From positions 16,543,164-16,607,163 of the forward strand of contig CM055074.1 of NCBI GenBank assembly GCA_029204045.2: 64,000 nucleotides of DNA, in the 5' to 3' direction. The notes under the pieces are model-generated. The model had not been told where the DNA came from, searched no databases, and saw nothing but the letters and a program-made list of their open reading frames with translations. The position numbers and the translations under genes were made by a program. This stretch comes from Tillandsia leiboldiana. Taxonomy: Eukaryota; Streptophyta; Magnoliopsida; Poales; Bromeliaceae. Shown one piece after another: positions 19,022 to 30,927 of this stretch. Position 1 is the stretch's first letter. Each line of letters begins with the position of its first letter.

Positions 19022-19705
19022 TAGCCCGTTTGGTTTGAAGATAATAAATATTGAAATAATTTTTTTTATCTCAGGAGTAGCTTTCTATTCCGAAATTGTT
19101 ATAAATATTGGAATACATTTTTTTATCTCAGAAATAACTTTCTATTCCGGAATTGTTAGAAATAAAAGTAAAATTATGTTTGATTTATAATGCTATTATT
19201 TTTTTGAATAATTAAAATTATGTTTTGTTAATTTTATGAAATAATAAAGAATAGTGAAAAAAAAATAACGATTGAATTTAATATAAAATTTTATTTACTA
19301 AAAATAATTTATTATAAATAAAATTTATAAAAATAATTTATTATAATATTTGATAAAAATAATTTATTATAAATTATGATTTAATAAAAATATTTTCTAA
19401 AAATAATTTTTTTTCAAATTCTACTTAAACTTAAATTTAATAAAAAATAATTTATTATAATATTTAAGTATAATTTATTATAATATTTAAATATAAATAA
19501 TATGTATTAATATAAAACAATTAATAATTTTATAATAAAAATAATTTATCATAATATATAAGATATTTTATGAAAAGGGTGAAATAGTTTATTTTAAACT
19601 ATTTTGAAATAACTGAGAATAAGCGGAATAAAATATTCGAACTAAAAACAACCGATTTAGCATAATAGCGTATTCCCGTTTTATTTTCAAACCAAACAGT
19701 ACATA
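19022..19705. mobile_element. candidate AT-rich MITE with terminal inverted repeats
   Basis: The left end GTTTGGTTTGAAGATAA (from about 19029) is matched in inverted form by TTATTTTCAAACCAAAC (19681-19697), 16 of 17 bases. The interior is extremely AT-rich. Subterminal TTTTTATCTCAG...TTTCTATTCCG blocks occur twice near the left end (about 19060 and 19120), with an inverted relative near 19610-19640. TATAG flanks both sides (19020-19024 and 19704-19708) but the exact boundary is ambiguous, so the superfamily is not assigned. Confidence 0.5.
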
Positions 19706-21200
19706 TAGAATGCTTAGGACCGGCTCTCATGCCGTATTATTTAGAAATATCAATTGGACTGAATAAGACAGGTAAAATTTAGAAATGAAAGTGATAGGGT
19801 CGGGACATTAATTGTTCCTTTGTCTTTAGAATACTCTTGAGAGGATATAGATAATGACATGCGTTGTTGTTGTTGAGATTCCTAATATAACTGGACACGC
19901 AAGCGATATGTATAAATACGTACATATTTGACAAAAAGGAGCAGGTTATATAGACTACGGATGAACCGAGGGAGCTGCTTCTGGTGAAGCTGATGTTTTA
20001 TCTGGTGTGGGGCGGCTATTCTGGGAGGTGTACACGCATCACCCTTTCTCAGCAGCTACGCAATGATAAAGACCTTTTTATTTTATCTCCAAACTAAATA
20101 AATTATTAATTAATAGCATAAAGAAATGTTAGGTTCATAAAGGGTTATGACCATATTTTGTAGTTGAACAAAATACTTTATTTGGTTGCCTCATAAAAGA
20201 ATAATAGTTTGGTATGGGGTGCAACTTTGTCCTTCCGATGGGTTACAAGGAAAAAAAAGAAAATATAAAAGCTGTACACTTTCGAATTCATAGCTCAAAG
20301 TCCCGAGTTTAAACTAGAATTATGTTGGACAAAAAAAACCTCTTTTCTTTAGTAAAATATTACTTTAAAAATTAATTTGATTCGAAAATATTCGAATAAT
20401 GATTTTACAAATTGCATGCAAGATTTAATTAAATACAAATATAAAATTAGCAAGTTTAAATGAGGTCGGTAAGTCGAAACGTGTGAAATACTGCTTTAGA
20501 AGCAAAATTGTCCCTTTATGTGTGATATTTCGATAATCACTCCTAACGATATAACGACCACTGTCTGCCCCATCGGCACGACTCCGGGATGACGCAAAAT
20601 GAATCACGTTGACTTTCAGATATACAACAAAATAATAAACGAGAAATATTATAAAGCCCAGAATAGAAGATGATCCAATAGTATAGTATATCATATAACT
20701 TAAACACTTTCACCCTCCACATATAGAACAAGCTCAAGATGCCTTGGATAAGCCATTGGACCTTACTGAGGTGAGTCTCTTGGGTAGCCCGTTAGGGCCT
20801 TCCCAAGAAAAGAATCTTGGGTAGCCCGTTAGGGCTTTCCAGTCAACCAAAAATAAAATAAAAGGTGAACCGAATCAAGACTGCGCACGCCGCTGACCCA
20901 ACCCGTACTCGTGTTGTGCGCGCATGCATGTCTTTTGGAGATAATCTTACTCTCACTATTTTCCAAACAACTCACTTAAAAAAGAAGGAATATATAAGTT
21001 GATACCACATATGATGAGTATCCAATATGAGACTAAATATCATATGTGGTAAGACAACTTATGGGCTCCCAGATAAAACCTATTAACATTGGGCCACCCA
21101 AAAGGCCCAAAGACCAAAAAAAAGTTTTAAATCAAAAAAATAAATAAAATATAACATTCTCCTACATGATTTAAAACTTGGTATCATACTTGACCTTTGG
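19706..21200. other. low-information intergenic DNA with small repeats
   Basis: No gene recognised. Short open frames such as 20425-20694 on the minus strand match nothing I know. The segment holds a 21-bp direct repeat at 20778-20798 and 20815-20835 (TCTTGGGTAGCCCGTTAGGG) and a hairpin at 20994-21062. Confidence 0.5.
20994..21062. repeat. imperfect inverted repeat (hairpin)
   Basis: ATAAGTTG (20994-21001) and ACCACATATGAT (21004-21015) pair with ATCATATGTGGT (21039-21050) and CAACTTAT (21055-21062). The 12-bp and 8-bp arms are perfect, with a 23-base loop. It may be the end of an unrecognised element or a folded spacer. Confidence 0.65.
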
Positions 21201-22360
21201 GTCGGTGTAGTGTCCACGATTTTTTCTCGATATCACATTCATTGCATTTCTCTCATTTTATTGGTGTGTCTTTCTGTTTGGCTTTTGTTTTTATATTGTA
21301 TGGCTCGTTAAACGAAGAACGGCGGTGCGATCGGCTCGAAAATCCGGTAAACGGAGCTCCCGGTACAATTTTTGTAAGTAATGGATGTAAAAGAGTTTTT
21401 AAATATCCATTAATAGCTTTTGGTGCTTTAATATCCATGCCAATGTATGATGAAATTTTTGGTAGATTTGGCGAGAAAGAAACGATTAAGTTAAAAGATA
21501 TGATTTGTTACAAAAGATGAGATTTGTTACAAAACGATAAGAGCGGTTATTATTGTTTCAAAATCTCTTATAAATAGTGGAAATCAGAAATCAGTTTTAC
21601 TTTACACGCTAAAGAGAACGAAACAAGAAAACCCTCATTTTTCCGAATTTTTGTTAACAAAAGAGAACTTCGTTTTCTTCCCAGAGGGGTGCGTCGGAGA
21701 TCGGAATCGAAATCGCCATCTTCATTGGAGGTCGGAGAAGGAAGCGCCATCACCGCGGGAGACCGAAGGACGGAGAACGTAGCCGAGCACCGTACCGTCG
21801 TCTTCGTCGGCAAAGAGGTTAGTTCTTGGTTTTTCGTTATCTTGTTTATTGGTGTCGTGGGATTTTTCGTATTTTCGTGTGGGTTTCTTGGGATTTCCGT
21901 CGAAACAGGGGTTTTGCGCGGGGTTGTTGTCGCCGCCGTCAAAGAAGAAGGGAGGCCGTCGCCGCCATCGGTAAAGACGGGAGGCCGCCGCTGTGAGGAC
22001 CCGAATCCCCGCTTAAGAATTTATTAATGGATAAGTGGCCTTTGGGAGTGTTGTGCGCGTGTCGGGCCCAAGATATGGATTTATGGTGTGAATTGGGAGT
22101 AAGTTAGACCTTTGGGAAATTTTAGAAGTGGAATTGGGCCAAATGGACATCGGATTTGGATTCAGCGCGCGAAAACGGTCAAGATGGACTATTTACTTGT
22201 GTTTTTCGGAGCTCGGGTGACCCGGCACGGTTTTCGAGGTGATTTGGTACTGTTCCGGCGGCCGGAGAAGCGCCGGCGGCGGCGGCGGACGGCGGAGCGC
22301 GGCGGTTGGCGGCGACGTTGGCGCCCGGTCCACCGCGGAGGCGTGCACCCGGGCGCTGGC

Positions 22361-22787
22361 CACGTGGCGGCACCCGGTTGGCGGGCGCAGTGGGCGCGGT
22401 CCACGGGAATGGCGCGGGTGCACGGTGGACCGGGGGTGGACACGTGGCATCACGTGGTTGGGTGGTGTTGTGCGCGGTCCACGGTGTGGGGAGTGGGTAC
22501 CTCGGGATGCGTGCCCGACAGGCGCGCGTGGGCGCGACGTGGGCGCGCTGACCCGCGCTTCCCGCTCGTGGGTGCCACGCGTCAGCCCTTGCTTCGACCA
22601 CGTGGCGCAATGCGGTTGGTCCTATTGGCTGTCGCCTGTTCGGGGGGCTACGTGGCATCCTGGGATTAATCCGGGCGTGAACAGTAACGGGCCGGGCCCG
22701 TTACTGTAGCAGCCCGGAAGTTTCGGGCGCCCGGTTTTTGCGCCAAAATTCGAAAGTTGGATTTTTTCGGGCTGGGCCTATAAATAG
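22361..22787 (+). promoter_or_regulatory. G-box/ABRE-rich promoter region and TATA box of the solo LTR
   Basis: ACGTGG cores occur near 22362, 22442, 22452, 22537, 22600 and 22650, mostly as CACGTGGC, the consensus bound by plant bZIP factors in abscisic-acid and light responses. TATAAATAG follows at 22779. Binding is inferred from the motifs alone. Confidence 0.5.
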
Positions 22788-24610
22788 GCTTCTTGCTGGG
22801 GCTTTTTGCCCCCTTTCCCGAGCTCCCCTGCCCTTGGACCCTTTAGCAAAGTTGGAGCTCCTTGTGTTGCGCATCCTCTGGCAGAGGCCCGGAATTTTTG
22901 GAAGCCGCGGCGTCGACGACATCGGCATCGGAGCACAGAGTGACGATTTTTCATCGAAGGCCTGTTATCGTCGCAGTTCGATCTGAGAGGTCCACAGAGC
23001 TACTCCGACAGTATTTTTGGACGATTTCTGCGGCGTTGGATTCATGAGAGGTACGTCTTCGACTTTTGTGTTGATCATCTTGCTCGATTCAGAGTTTATG
23101 GCACGGCTTTCGAGACATTTCTAAGACGCTGTTTGCTGGTGGAGTCTTTGGATAGCAGCCCCTTGCCGGATTTTATTCTCCGCGCTCGAGCATCGGATCG
23201 AGACGAGCCTATACACTTTTTTCATCTACTCGTCGCGAGGATTATCGTCATATTTTTTCTTGTATTTTTCCGAGACCTTCCCGGAGGTATACTATTCCCT
23301 TTTTTTCTGTGCAAGAGTTTACAGTTGTGTGGTTGTGAGTGTTTGCGCACCTGTACTGTGGAATTTGTAACTTGGCCTACGGGGCTCGGATTTGGACGTG
23401 CAGGTACCCGTTTCGAAGGTCTCGACGCGACGATCGCTGTGATATTTTTATTAGAATTTTCAGAGCACTTTCAGCAGGTGAAATAGGTGCATCTTTGGGG
23501 CTGATTTTCAGTGTGTATGTGCGTGGTTAATTTTGGGAATTTAAGTGTAACTGTGAACTCTGTGTTGTACCCAGGAGGGTTTGCGAGTATTGCTGGACCC
23601 GTTGGAATTGGAGATTTGGATTTCCTGGTATTTTCAGCTGTGGGACTTGGACAGTCAGCTCTTCAGGTGGGTGGCCTCGTCTTCATGACCTATGGACTGT
23701 GCATTAATTCTATCGGTGTAGGGACTTGCATGTTGTAGATGTATTTTGTATAGCATGCTAGAATTTTGGAATTGATGTTCCTGATGCTGTTTGATGATCA
23801 TGTGTTTATTTTCCTTCCCTACAAGCTGTTGATTATAGTTATCTTGGAACTTGACCTAGCACCCTGTCATATGTTTGCATGTGTAAACCAGACTAGTAGA
23901 AAACCCTCACTTGGGCTAGGGTTATTTCTGTTTTAGACATCCACACTTCTACTTTTCTGGACATAGTGTTCTTCCTCGCCCGGGTAGTGGGCCGAGTGGT
24001 CAGGAGTTATCTTTTAGTGTGGGATGCATGTTACACTCGTGCTTGCGAGCAGAGTGGAGTCTGGTAGATGTAGTTGATCGATCATCTGTGGCGGGAGCCG
24101 TTTGGGTAGACGGCGATCCCGAGATGTTTTATTTTCTTGTTTTGCCTGTCGCCGCTGTGTTAGTGGCAGCGGTATATCAGTGTTAGCAGGAACTTAAACC
24201 CAGAACCTTTTTGGACACACATATGATTTTTGTCAACCAAATATTTTCTTCCAAGCATCGTAGGGTCGCCTGAGTCTGTTCTTGTTTGATTGGACGAAGG
24301 CATTAGCCCTTTGAGGCTTAGATATAAAACTTGGTTTCAACTGTTTTCCTAAAAAGAACTAAAAATTATTAAATATGGATTTCTTACAGATCAAATGGCT
24401 TCAGTAAGAAATGTCACCTTTTTCCTATAAATTAACCGCCCGAGATGATTCGAGTGGTCTGGGTTCTAAGGTCTGCCTTCTTCTTGGGACGAGAACAACG
24501 AGAGGCTATGCCTAGAGCCTGTTCTTGTTTGATTTGGGTTATAGATTCTAGTCTTTTGGGGTTCCCGGACCCTTCTTTGTGTCAGTGGTGGAGTTTATCC
24601 TGTCAGTGAG

Positions 24611-24780
24611 TCTGCATGTTGCGATGTTGGCCTGTTGAGGCAGTTGTTCGCAGTGGATGCGACGTTTGGCCTGTTTGGCCTGTTGAGACAGTTTCTCGCA
24701 GTGGATGCGATGTTTGGCCTGTTAAGGCAGTTGTTCGCAGTGGATGCGATGTTCGGCCTGTTTGGCCTGTTGAGGCAGTG
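24611..24780 (+). repeat. imperfect tandem repeat in the solo LTR
   Basis: Units built on GCAGTGGATGCGATGTT, GGCCTGTT and GAGGCAGTTGTTC recur about four times, some with an extra TTGGCCTGT. Open frames over it on both strands are repeat artefacts. Confidence 0.75.
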
Positions 24781-27401
24781 GTTGTAGATCTGGGTTCCTT
24801 GGGAGCCGTCTGAGTGACAGTGAGTCTCGGCTGTGTAGATTCCAGCCAGTGAGTGAGACAGTGATTTTGTTGGTTAGCCGATCTTGTTGATCGAGGATTT
24901 GGATCATAGCCTGCATGAGCCACATTTGAGCTTGACAGAGATACTTTACAGAGATACTTGATATGGGTTACTTATTGACTCGACCGGGTCGCTCCCCTCG
25001 AGTACCACTCCGGAGTAGGCGAGACCGGGTTGTTATACCGGCGTGAGATTGAGCTTTTCTATCACGACTTGTCATTGCATTTGTCCCTCTGGCTGTGCTA
25101 GTGTTGGCAGTCATGGACGTCCTACGTAAGTCCGCTCCACCGAGACGTAATGGCAGTAGGTTGGCGCAGGTTTGACTGGACCCGATGTGGCAGTCAGTTT
25201 AGATTGGGTGATCAGAGATGAGAGTTAGTTGTGGCATCTTGTTCTTTCTGTTCCACTCCTTGAGCATTTAGATAGAGGCATAGTAGCTGTAGAGTTACTT
25301 TTCCCAGCTTTCCTTACAGGCATGCATTTGTTACTTTATGCCTCTAGTAGACTTAGTGGGCAGACCGTTGGGCTTGTTGGCGGTACCCACTGAGAACTAC
25401 TTGGGACGTAGTTCTCACACCCGTCGTGGTGTCTTTTCCCACAGGGACTTCTACTCCTGTTCCTGCTGCTCCAGTTGCTGCTTCTTCAGATCGAGGTGAG
25501 GGAGTCGCGAGCTAGATCCCTACCAGTCGTCGTCCAGACAGTAGATGTACCCTTATTATTTTGAGAGTTTCTTGTTGAGAGACTTTGTAGTGAGGGATAG
25601 AGTTGTACTTTCCTTTATTGCTGAGAGTGACTTTTGTATTTTTGGGTGAGGACTTGGACTTGTATTATTTTATTTTATTTCTAGCAGTTTACTTTCAGCT
25701 CTGATATCTGTTTAGTATAGTATCTTCCCTTTTCAGGTTTGACGCTTCGTCTATACGGGGTTCACCGTATGGGCGGCGGATCTGTTGGCGAGCCCGGGTC
25801 GCAGTTTCGACCCCGGGGCGTGACAGCCGCCGCCGTCGATGTGATTGGGAGTTCGCCGCCGCCGTCGTCGGAGACGGGAGGCCGCCGCTGCCAAATTCAG
25901 TAGCTTTATGGTCTTGACGGAGTCACCGCAACCGCTGCCCGCATGAAGCCCTGCCGCGCGGGGTCTCTGCATGCACCACCGCCGCCTCTTGTGCAAGCCG
26001 CCGCCGCCACCGTTCCGCAAGTCACCGTCGCGTCGCTTTTCCGCCGTTTCGTTGCGTCGTTGGCTGTTCCGTTCTGTCAAGCGGTGTTTCTCACCGGTTT
26101 CACCGTCGAAACCCCGGTTTGACCCACGATTTACGAAATTACTATTCGATTGAGATTTAACAATGATTTTTGGTGTAGTTTTGTCCGGTCAAAGCTTGAG
26201 GAGGTTGTGAGGAGTTTTGAATATCATTTTCTTCGCCGGTAGAGATGGGTAACCGAACCGAGGTAGGAGATGTTGTTGGACCATGGACTCCAGCCCTCCT
26301 CTCCCTTTTATTATGATTTTGGCATAATTATGTTAAATTGCAAGGAAGGACATTGTTATGGATGATATGGCAAATTGGTAAATACAAAAGGACAAGGATT
26401 GACGTTTAACTTTATCGGGTATAGCTACCGCGATTTAGTTCACAAGTACGGGATCGTGAAGCTCATGGCACAGTCACGTGCACCAGCAGTTTGGCCACCG
26501 CAAAGGGTGTACTTTTTCGGGGAAGTGGTCTAAGGACCCGTGATCTCTACTTGGTGACTTCGTAGGGGCCCTCTGTGGCATAGCGGTGAGGGTAAAAGGG
26601 GCACCAAAGTATTGAGCAGGTTTGATGTTTCTTTAGGTCTACGGACTGAGGGTACGGTATGGATGGTTCGGATGGTTCGGTTTACGGTTTGATGTCCTGT
26701 TTACCTTATTGCACCTATCTTTTGCATATGATTATTGTTATATTGGTATTCCTTTTACTTCCTATGTTTTGGTCACTGACTCCCACTATGTGACAGGTTC
26801 GGGCGGGGACGGGGCAAAGGCACCGACGCGGGAGTGACTCGTTTTTCGTCATTCCGGTGACACTTTTACTCCTCTTTTGATCGTTACATTTGGTAGATAC
26901 TTGTGCATGAAATTTGGACATATTGTGATGTGGATGTGTTGTGACATGAATGTAGGGACATGTGAACACCGTGAATGCTTTGGGATAATGAACTTTTAGC
27001 ACTTCATTTTATCTTGTTGTGGTTGTATGTGGAATGTGGAGGTTTTTAAAGATAAAATATTTGCGAACTCTGTTTTCAAAACTGAGTGTCGGGTAGGCAC
27101 TGTTTAAACCTTGGGGTTTTATCCTTTCAACTTGGAGTATGCCGAGTGGGCGATCTTCTCTTGTATGATGTGAAAGTTTAGTTAATCCCTTATCCGCTTT
27201 GTGTGTATGTTAAACTGGTGATGGTTGATGATTGTATGTTGTGCGATGCCGTGCATATACAAGGAAGACTCTGTCTGTATGTTTAGAGTGATCTTGTGTG
27301 TGTGGCGAGTCTGGGCACGTGCCGGGGTGAAGGCTTTTGAAGAAAGAAAAAAAATTGGGCTATTTTTCGCTTTTAAACCACTCCCGGGGCATGACAGTCG
27401 G

Positions 27402-28589
27402 CTTCTTCTATACATCACTTGGGCGACTGTTCATCGCGAGAAGAGGACTTTGGTTGGATTTCGTGATCGTCATACTCTTTGCGCTTTTCACGCAAACCAG
27501 CGATTTGGCCACCGCAAGAGTGTACTTTTTCGGAAAGGTGGTATGATTGACCCGTGATCCCTATGCGGCGATTTGCATAAGGGAACTCCCTGCGGACATT
27601 ACAGTACCGCGGCGAGTGCGGATGGGGTTAGTTGCACCGGCTTATTGAGCAGGATTGTGACAGTGCCTGAGGTCGGTGGACCGATATGGCGGCTATATTT
27701 GGGTGACAGTGATGTGCATACTACTTGTGGGATATTTTGGTAACGACACAGTATTTTGGTATTTCGATATACGGTTTGGTATTCTTTTGCTACTACCGTA
27801 CCTTGTTTATAGTTATTGTTATAGTTTATGCCTACTATCTTATCTTAAATCATGTTACTGATTCCCACTGTTTTACAGGATCGAGTGGGGGTGGGCGTCA
27901 GGATAGTGGTGTGGACGCTACATAGAGAGACATAGTTTTCCTCAGTCCGATTACATTCTTTATTTATCTCTATTGGTTATTTCTCTTTATGGTCAGATAC
28001 TGTGCTTGTAGATATATTATGGATGGTGTGGATGTTGAGACGGATCTTTGTTTCTATTAGTTATATATACACTATGGAATTGTGGTTTTATGGATGCATT
28101 ATGTGGACGCGGATTTTTCAAACATAAAAAAATTTGTGAAAATGGTTTTCAGAAAAATTAAGTGTCGAGTGGGCACTATCTTTTAAACCCTGTGTCTTTA
28201 TCCTTTCAAGTTAAAATGCGCCAGATGTGTGCCGTTTTATGTGAATTAGATAATTGTATCTTTAAATTTTGTACTATGCTATTTGTAAATCAAATGGTGA
28301 ATGTAGTTGATGTATGTATATGTAAATGTTGACGCCGTGCATACACAGGGGAGACTCTGTTTGTTTATATTGCGGGTCTGTGCACGTGCCGGAGCGGGTT
28401 ACTATAAAAAAAAATGCTTCCATAATTTAACTGTTTCCGCTTTAAAATTGCTCCCGGGGCGTGACAGATTAAGATGGTATCAGAGAAAAACGGTATCAAT
28501 CACGATATTTAATTGTGTGTCCAACATCCACTGAGTACAATATCACATGCGATTGGCCTATGGAATAATCTAAGTCTTAGAAACATGAG
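27402..28589 (+). mobile_element. gypsy 5' LTR end, primer site and start of internal region
   Basis: The last kilobase of a gypsy LTR related to 21206-27396 (shared TTTGGCCACCGCAAGAG near 27510) ends CGGGGCGTGACA at 28466. It is followed after eight bases by TGGTATCAGAG (28475-28485), the tRNA-Met primer site, then about 100 bp of internal sequence before the minus LTR at 28590. The left part of this LTR is not recognisable left of 21201, so it seems truncated. The rest of the element should lie beyond the nested stack, outside the window. Confidence 0.7.
28475..28485 (+). other. primer binding site (tRNA-Met)
   Basis: TGGTATCAGAG follows the LTR end by the same 8-base GATTA-type spacer seen in the 52183-63620 element. 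It proves that an element body, not a solo LTR, began here. Confidence 0.85.
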
Positions 28590-29613
28590 TGCCATGCCCC
28601 GGGTGTAAACCAGAATTCGGGCCTGTCCACAGATCCGCCGTACACACGGAATTTCCCGCGTATACGAAGCACCAAAAACCTGATCAAATAAGATATAAAC
28701 AATAAAAGAGCACAAGTACAGAGCTGAACTAAAAGCTAAAACATCTCAGATTAAAACTGAACTGGAAAATAGAGTACAACAGTATTAAATACATCTGTCT
28801 CTCCCAGCTCACCAGAATAAATACAACTAGCTGGCTAAGGCCAGACCCAAAATGACAGAAAAGTACAATAGTCTGAGTGTAGGGTACATCAACTATCTGA
28901 CAGTAAAGCTCAGCCTCACAGGAGATCTATCTACTCAGCGATCCCCTTACCTCGATCAGCTGCCAAAGGTCCAGCAGCTCCCGCAGAAGACTCTACAAAA
29001 CAAAAGAAGGGAGAGAAAAGAAACAACAATGGAGGTGAGAACCACTGATAAAACCAGTAGCCCCCAGTGGATAAATCCTCAGGATCCGACGTACCCACTA
29101 AGTCTACCAGAGGCCAAAGGGAAAAGAAGTGGTAAGCTAATAATACTGCTGGTAAAGAAACACTACCACTATCATGCCTCTAAATGTAATCTCAAATAAA
29201 ACGACTGTATGCATGCATCAGTAACAGTATCTGCCTAAAATAAACCCAATCCATGGACCAATAGAAACTGGTACTACCCGCTCTGCCATCATCTTCGGGG
29301 TATGCTAGCCAACGCATAACGCTGAAGTGACAATCGAACACAACAATCTGCCGACTGACCGGGATCTACCCGGTACAATCATCCGCACACTCCGGAGTGG
29401 CACTAGAGGGGAGCTACCCACACGAGTAAAGTAACCATGTCATAAGTATCACAAAAATAGCAGGACTGGATCACGACTATGCCCAAGTGGAAAAGTCCCT
29501 CCACTAAAGAAAACCCCGATCCCCAAATCTGATGCAAAAGTGAATATCCGGTCAACCGCCCAATATCCGCGGCTGCCGCAACACCCCGCAAGTCCCCAAT
29601 CTGGTAAAACAAC
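28590..29613 (-). repeat. gypsy LTR alpha, first piece, minus strand
   Basis: The LTR begins TGCCATGCCCCGGG (variant of TGTCACGCCCCGGG) and is colinear with the solo LTR at 42503 for its first kilobase. It is interrupted by copia-2 and resumes at 46499. It carries the family PuA-rich middle and a CAACCGCCCA...CCGCGG block next to the insertion site. Confidence 0.85.
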
Positions 29614-30915
29614 TGTGGGTTATGTTAAATATGGATCTGAATATGGGAAAAAACACCTAGAGGGGGGTGAATAGGTGTAAACAATAAACACTCCAAAATC
29701 TTTGCGTAACAAAAATCCAATGCGGAAAAGTAAATAACACGCAGAGATTTTACGTGAAAAACTCCAAACCAGGAGTAAAAAACCACGGGACCGATCACAC
29801 GGTGAAATCCACTAAGATTAAACACGTACAAAGGTGATATAACGTACTCACACACGACTCAACCTTTTTCCATACGCTCCTAGTTGATCTTCTCCTCTCG
29901 CTCCGCGACGCGCATCGAATCCACAATTTGCGTCCAACGCCGAATCCACGGTGTCCAACGTCGAGTCCACGACGTCCAACCGAATCCACGGTCTCCACCA
30001 AGTAGTACGTGTCGATCACACGAACGTACCTCGCTCCGAATCCACGAGAGCGGTAGCACCTTGAGTCCACAAGGCCACGCGAATCCACGCGCCGATTTTT
30101 GGAAAAATCGTTGTTTGTTGGTGGTGAAAATCGGCCGAATACTTAGATCAAAGATAGATCGGAAATACCATCTAAGTATTCATTAATTTGATTCTACTCA
30201 AAATCTGAGTTTGAAATCCTAGAATCAAATTAATCAATATAGATGAAGAAACATAGAATAGATCTAGTTTTTCCCTTTCTTCTCTATATGTGGATTTCTC
30301 TAAGTTATATCCGTAATTTTGGATTCTAAAATGTTCCACCGTACGGATTAACTTTTTGGATTGGATTACCCTAAAAGATGAACAATAGGGTTTACTTATA
30401 GGTTAGAAACCTTTGGAAGATGATAAGAATAAAAAACTGACTTAACATAATTTTTCCCGCACGACGGTCCGGACTGGATTTGGCTTGATCCGGACTGTCG
30501 TCATTTTTCAGAGAATTCCTGAAAAAATTATGTTCGGGGTCCTGACTGAAGGATGCACGGTCCGGACTGTTCATGCGATTTCTGCAGAATCCATGTTCGG
30601 GGTCCGGACTGAACCAAGGCGATCCGGACTGAAATTTCGCATGAACTTACCTACGTTCGGGGTCCGGACTGGAATACCCTGATCCGGATCCTGAACATAT
30701 AACAGTCCAGTTTTTTTATTTTTATTCAATTAAAAATCCATCCAAGTGTTTCTACACTATAAGAAGTATTCGGATCACCAAACTTATTTAGTTAAACGTA
30801 CCTGATCCTTTTGAATTCTTCTTTCTTGAGATTGAGGTATATGATCCAACATCTTCATCTTCAATCTTCAAGACTTAACCACTTCACGAAATACGCCAAA
30901 ATAAAATCTTTAACA
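29614..30915 (-). repeat. copia-2 3' LTR
   Basis: On the minus strand it starts TGTTAAAGATTT and ends TAACCCACA. It shares order and sequence with the copia-1 LTR: AGTCCGGATC-type repeats (about 30460-30690) in place of GATCCGGATC, a TATAAGTAAA box near 30395, and the GTGGATTC/GTGGACTC mini-hairpin array at about 29910-30095. Confidence 0.93.
29910..30095 (-). other. mini-hairpin array in the copia-2 3' LTR
   Basis: GTGGATTC or GTGGACTC occurs about seven times on the minus strand, with flanks such as CCTT/AAGG, ACGTC/GACGT and GACC/GGTT (a G-U pair). One stem of the copia-1 array is replaced by GTGTGATCGACACG. The matching array in the 5' LTR is at about 41833-42030. Confidence 0.7.
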
Positions 30916-30927
30916 ATTTCCCCCTTT
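30916..30927 (-). other. copia-2 terminal polypurine tract
   Basis: On the minus strand CCAAAGGGGGAAAT abuts the 3' LTR start at 30915. It is the counterpart of 15122-15133. Confidence 0.85.

Larger units (their letters stand above)
21992..25825 (+). mobile_element. solo gypsy LTR of 3834 bp
   Basis: It starts TGTGAGGACCCG, ends CCGGGGCGTGACA and is flanked by GCCGC at 21987-21991 and 25826-25830. It has a GC-rich upstream region with several ACGTGG motifs, a TATAAATAG box at 22779-22787, a purine-poor leader with a tandem repeat near 24611-24780, and no internal region. The family recurs at 42503, 47620, 50250, 52183 and 59261 in both orientations. Confidence 0.92.
21206..27396 (+). mobile_element. 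solo gypsy LTR of about 2.35 kb, split by another solo LTR
   Basis: It starts TGTAGTGTCC, ends GGGGCATGACA and is flanked by GTCGG at 21201-21205 and 27397-27401. With the inner insertion (21992-25825) and one copy of its GCCGC duplication removed, about 2352 bp remain. The conserved TTTGGCCACCGCAAAGGG block (about 26490) and the end sequence relate it to the LTR at 1210-3840. No primer site, purine tract or coding sequence is present, so it is a solo LTR left by recombination between two LTRs. Confidence 0.85.

Noticed and set aside
20425..20694. 89-codon minus-strand open frame
   Set aside because: No recognisable domain, AT-rich hydrophobic composition and no supporting context. Not enough to call a gene.
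22112..22709. Long Arg/Gly-rich frames on both strands, similar to 45232-45762 and 47818-48435
   Set aside because: These are GC-rich LTR promoter regions. Frames are open on both strands because of base composition.
27337..27546. Open frame that looks like a membrane protein (GFFYTSLGRLFIARRG)
   Set aside because: It crosses an LTR end and a target duplication, and its second half aligns with LTR sequence at about 26450-26520.
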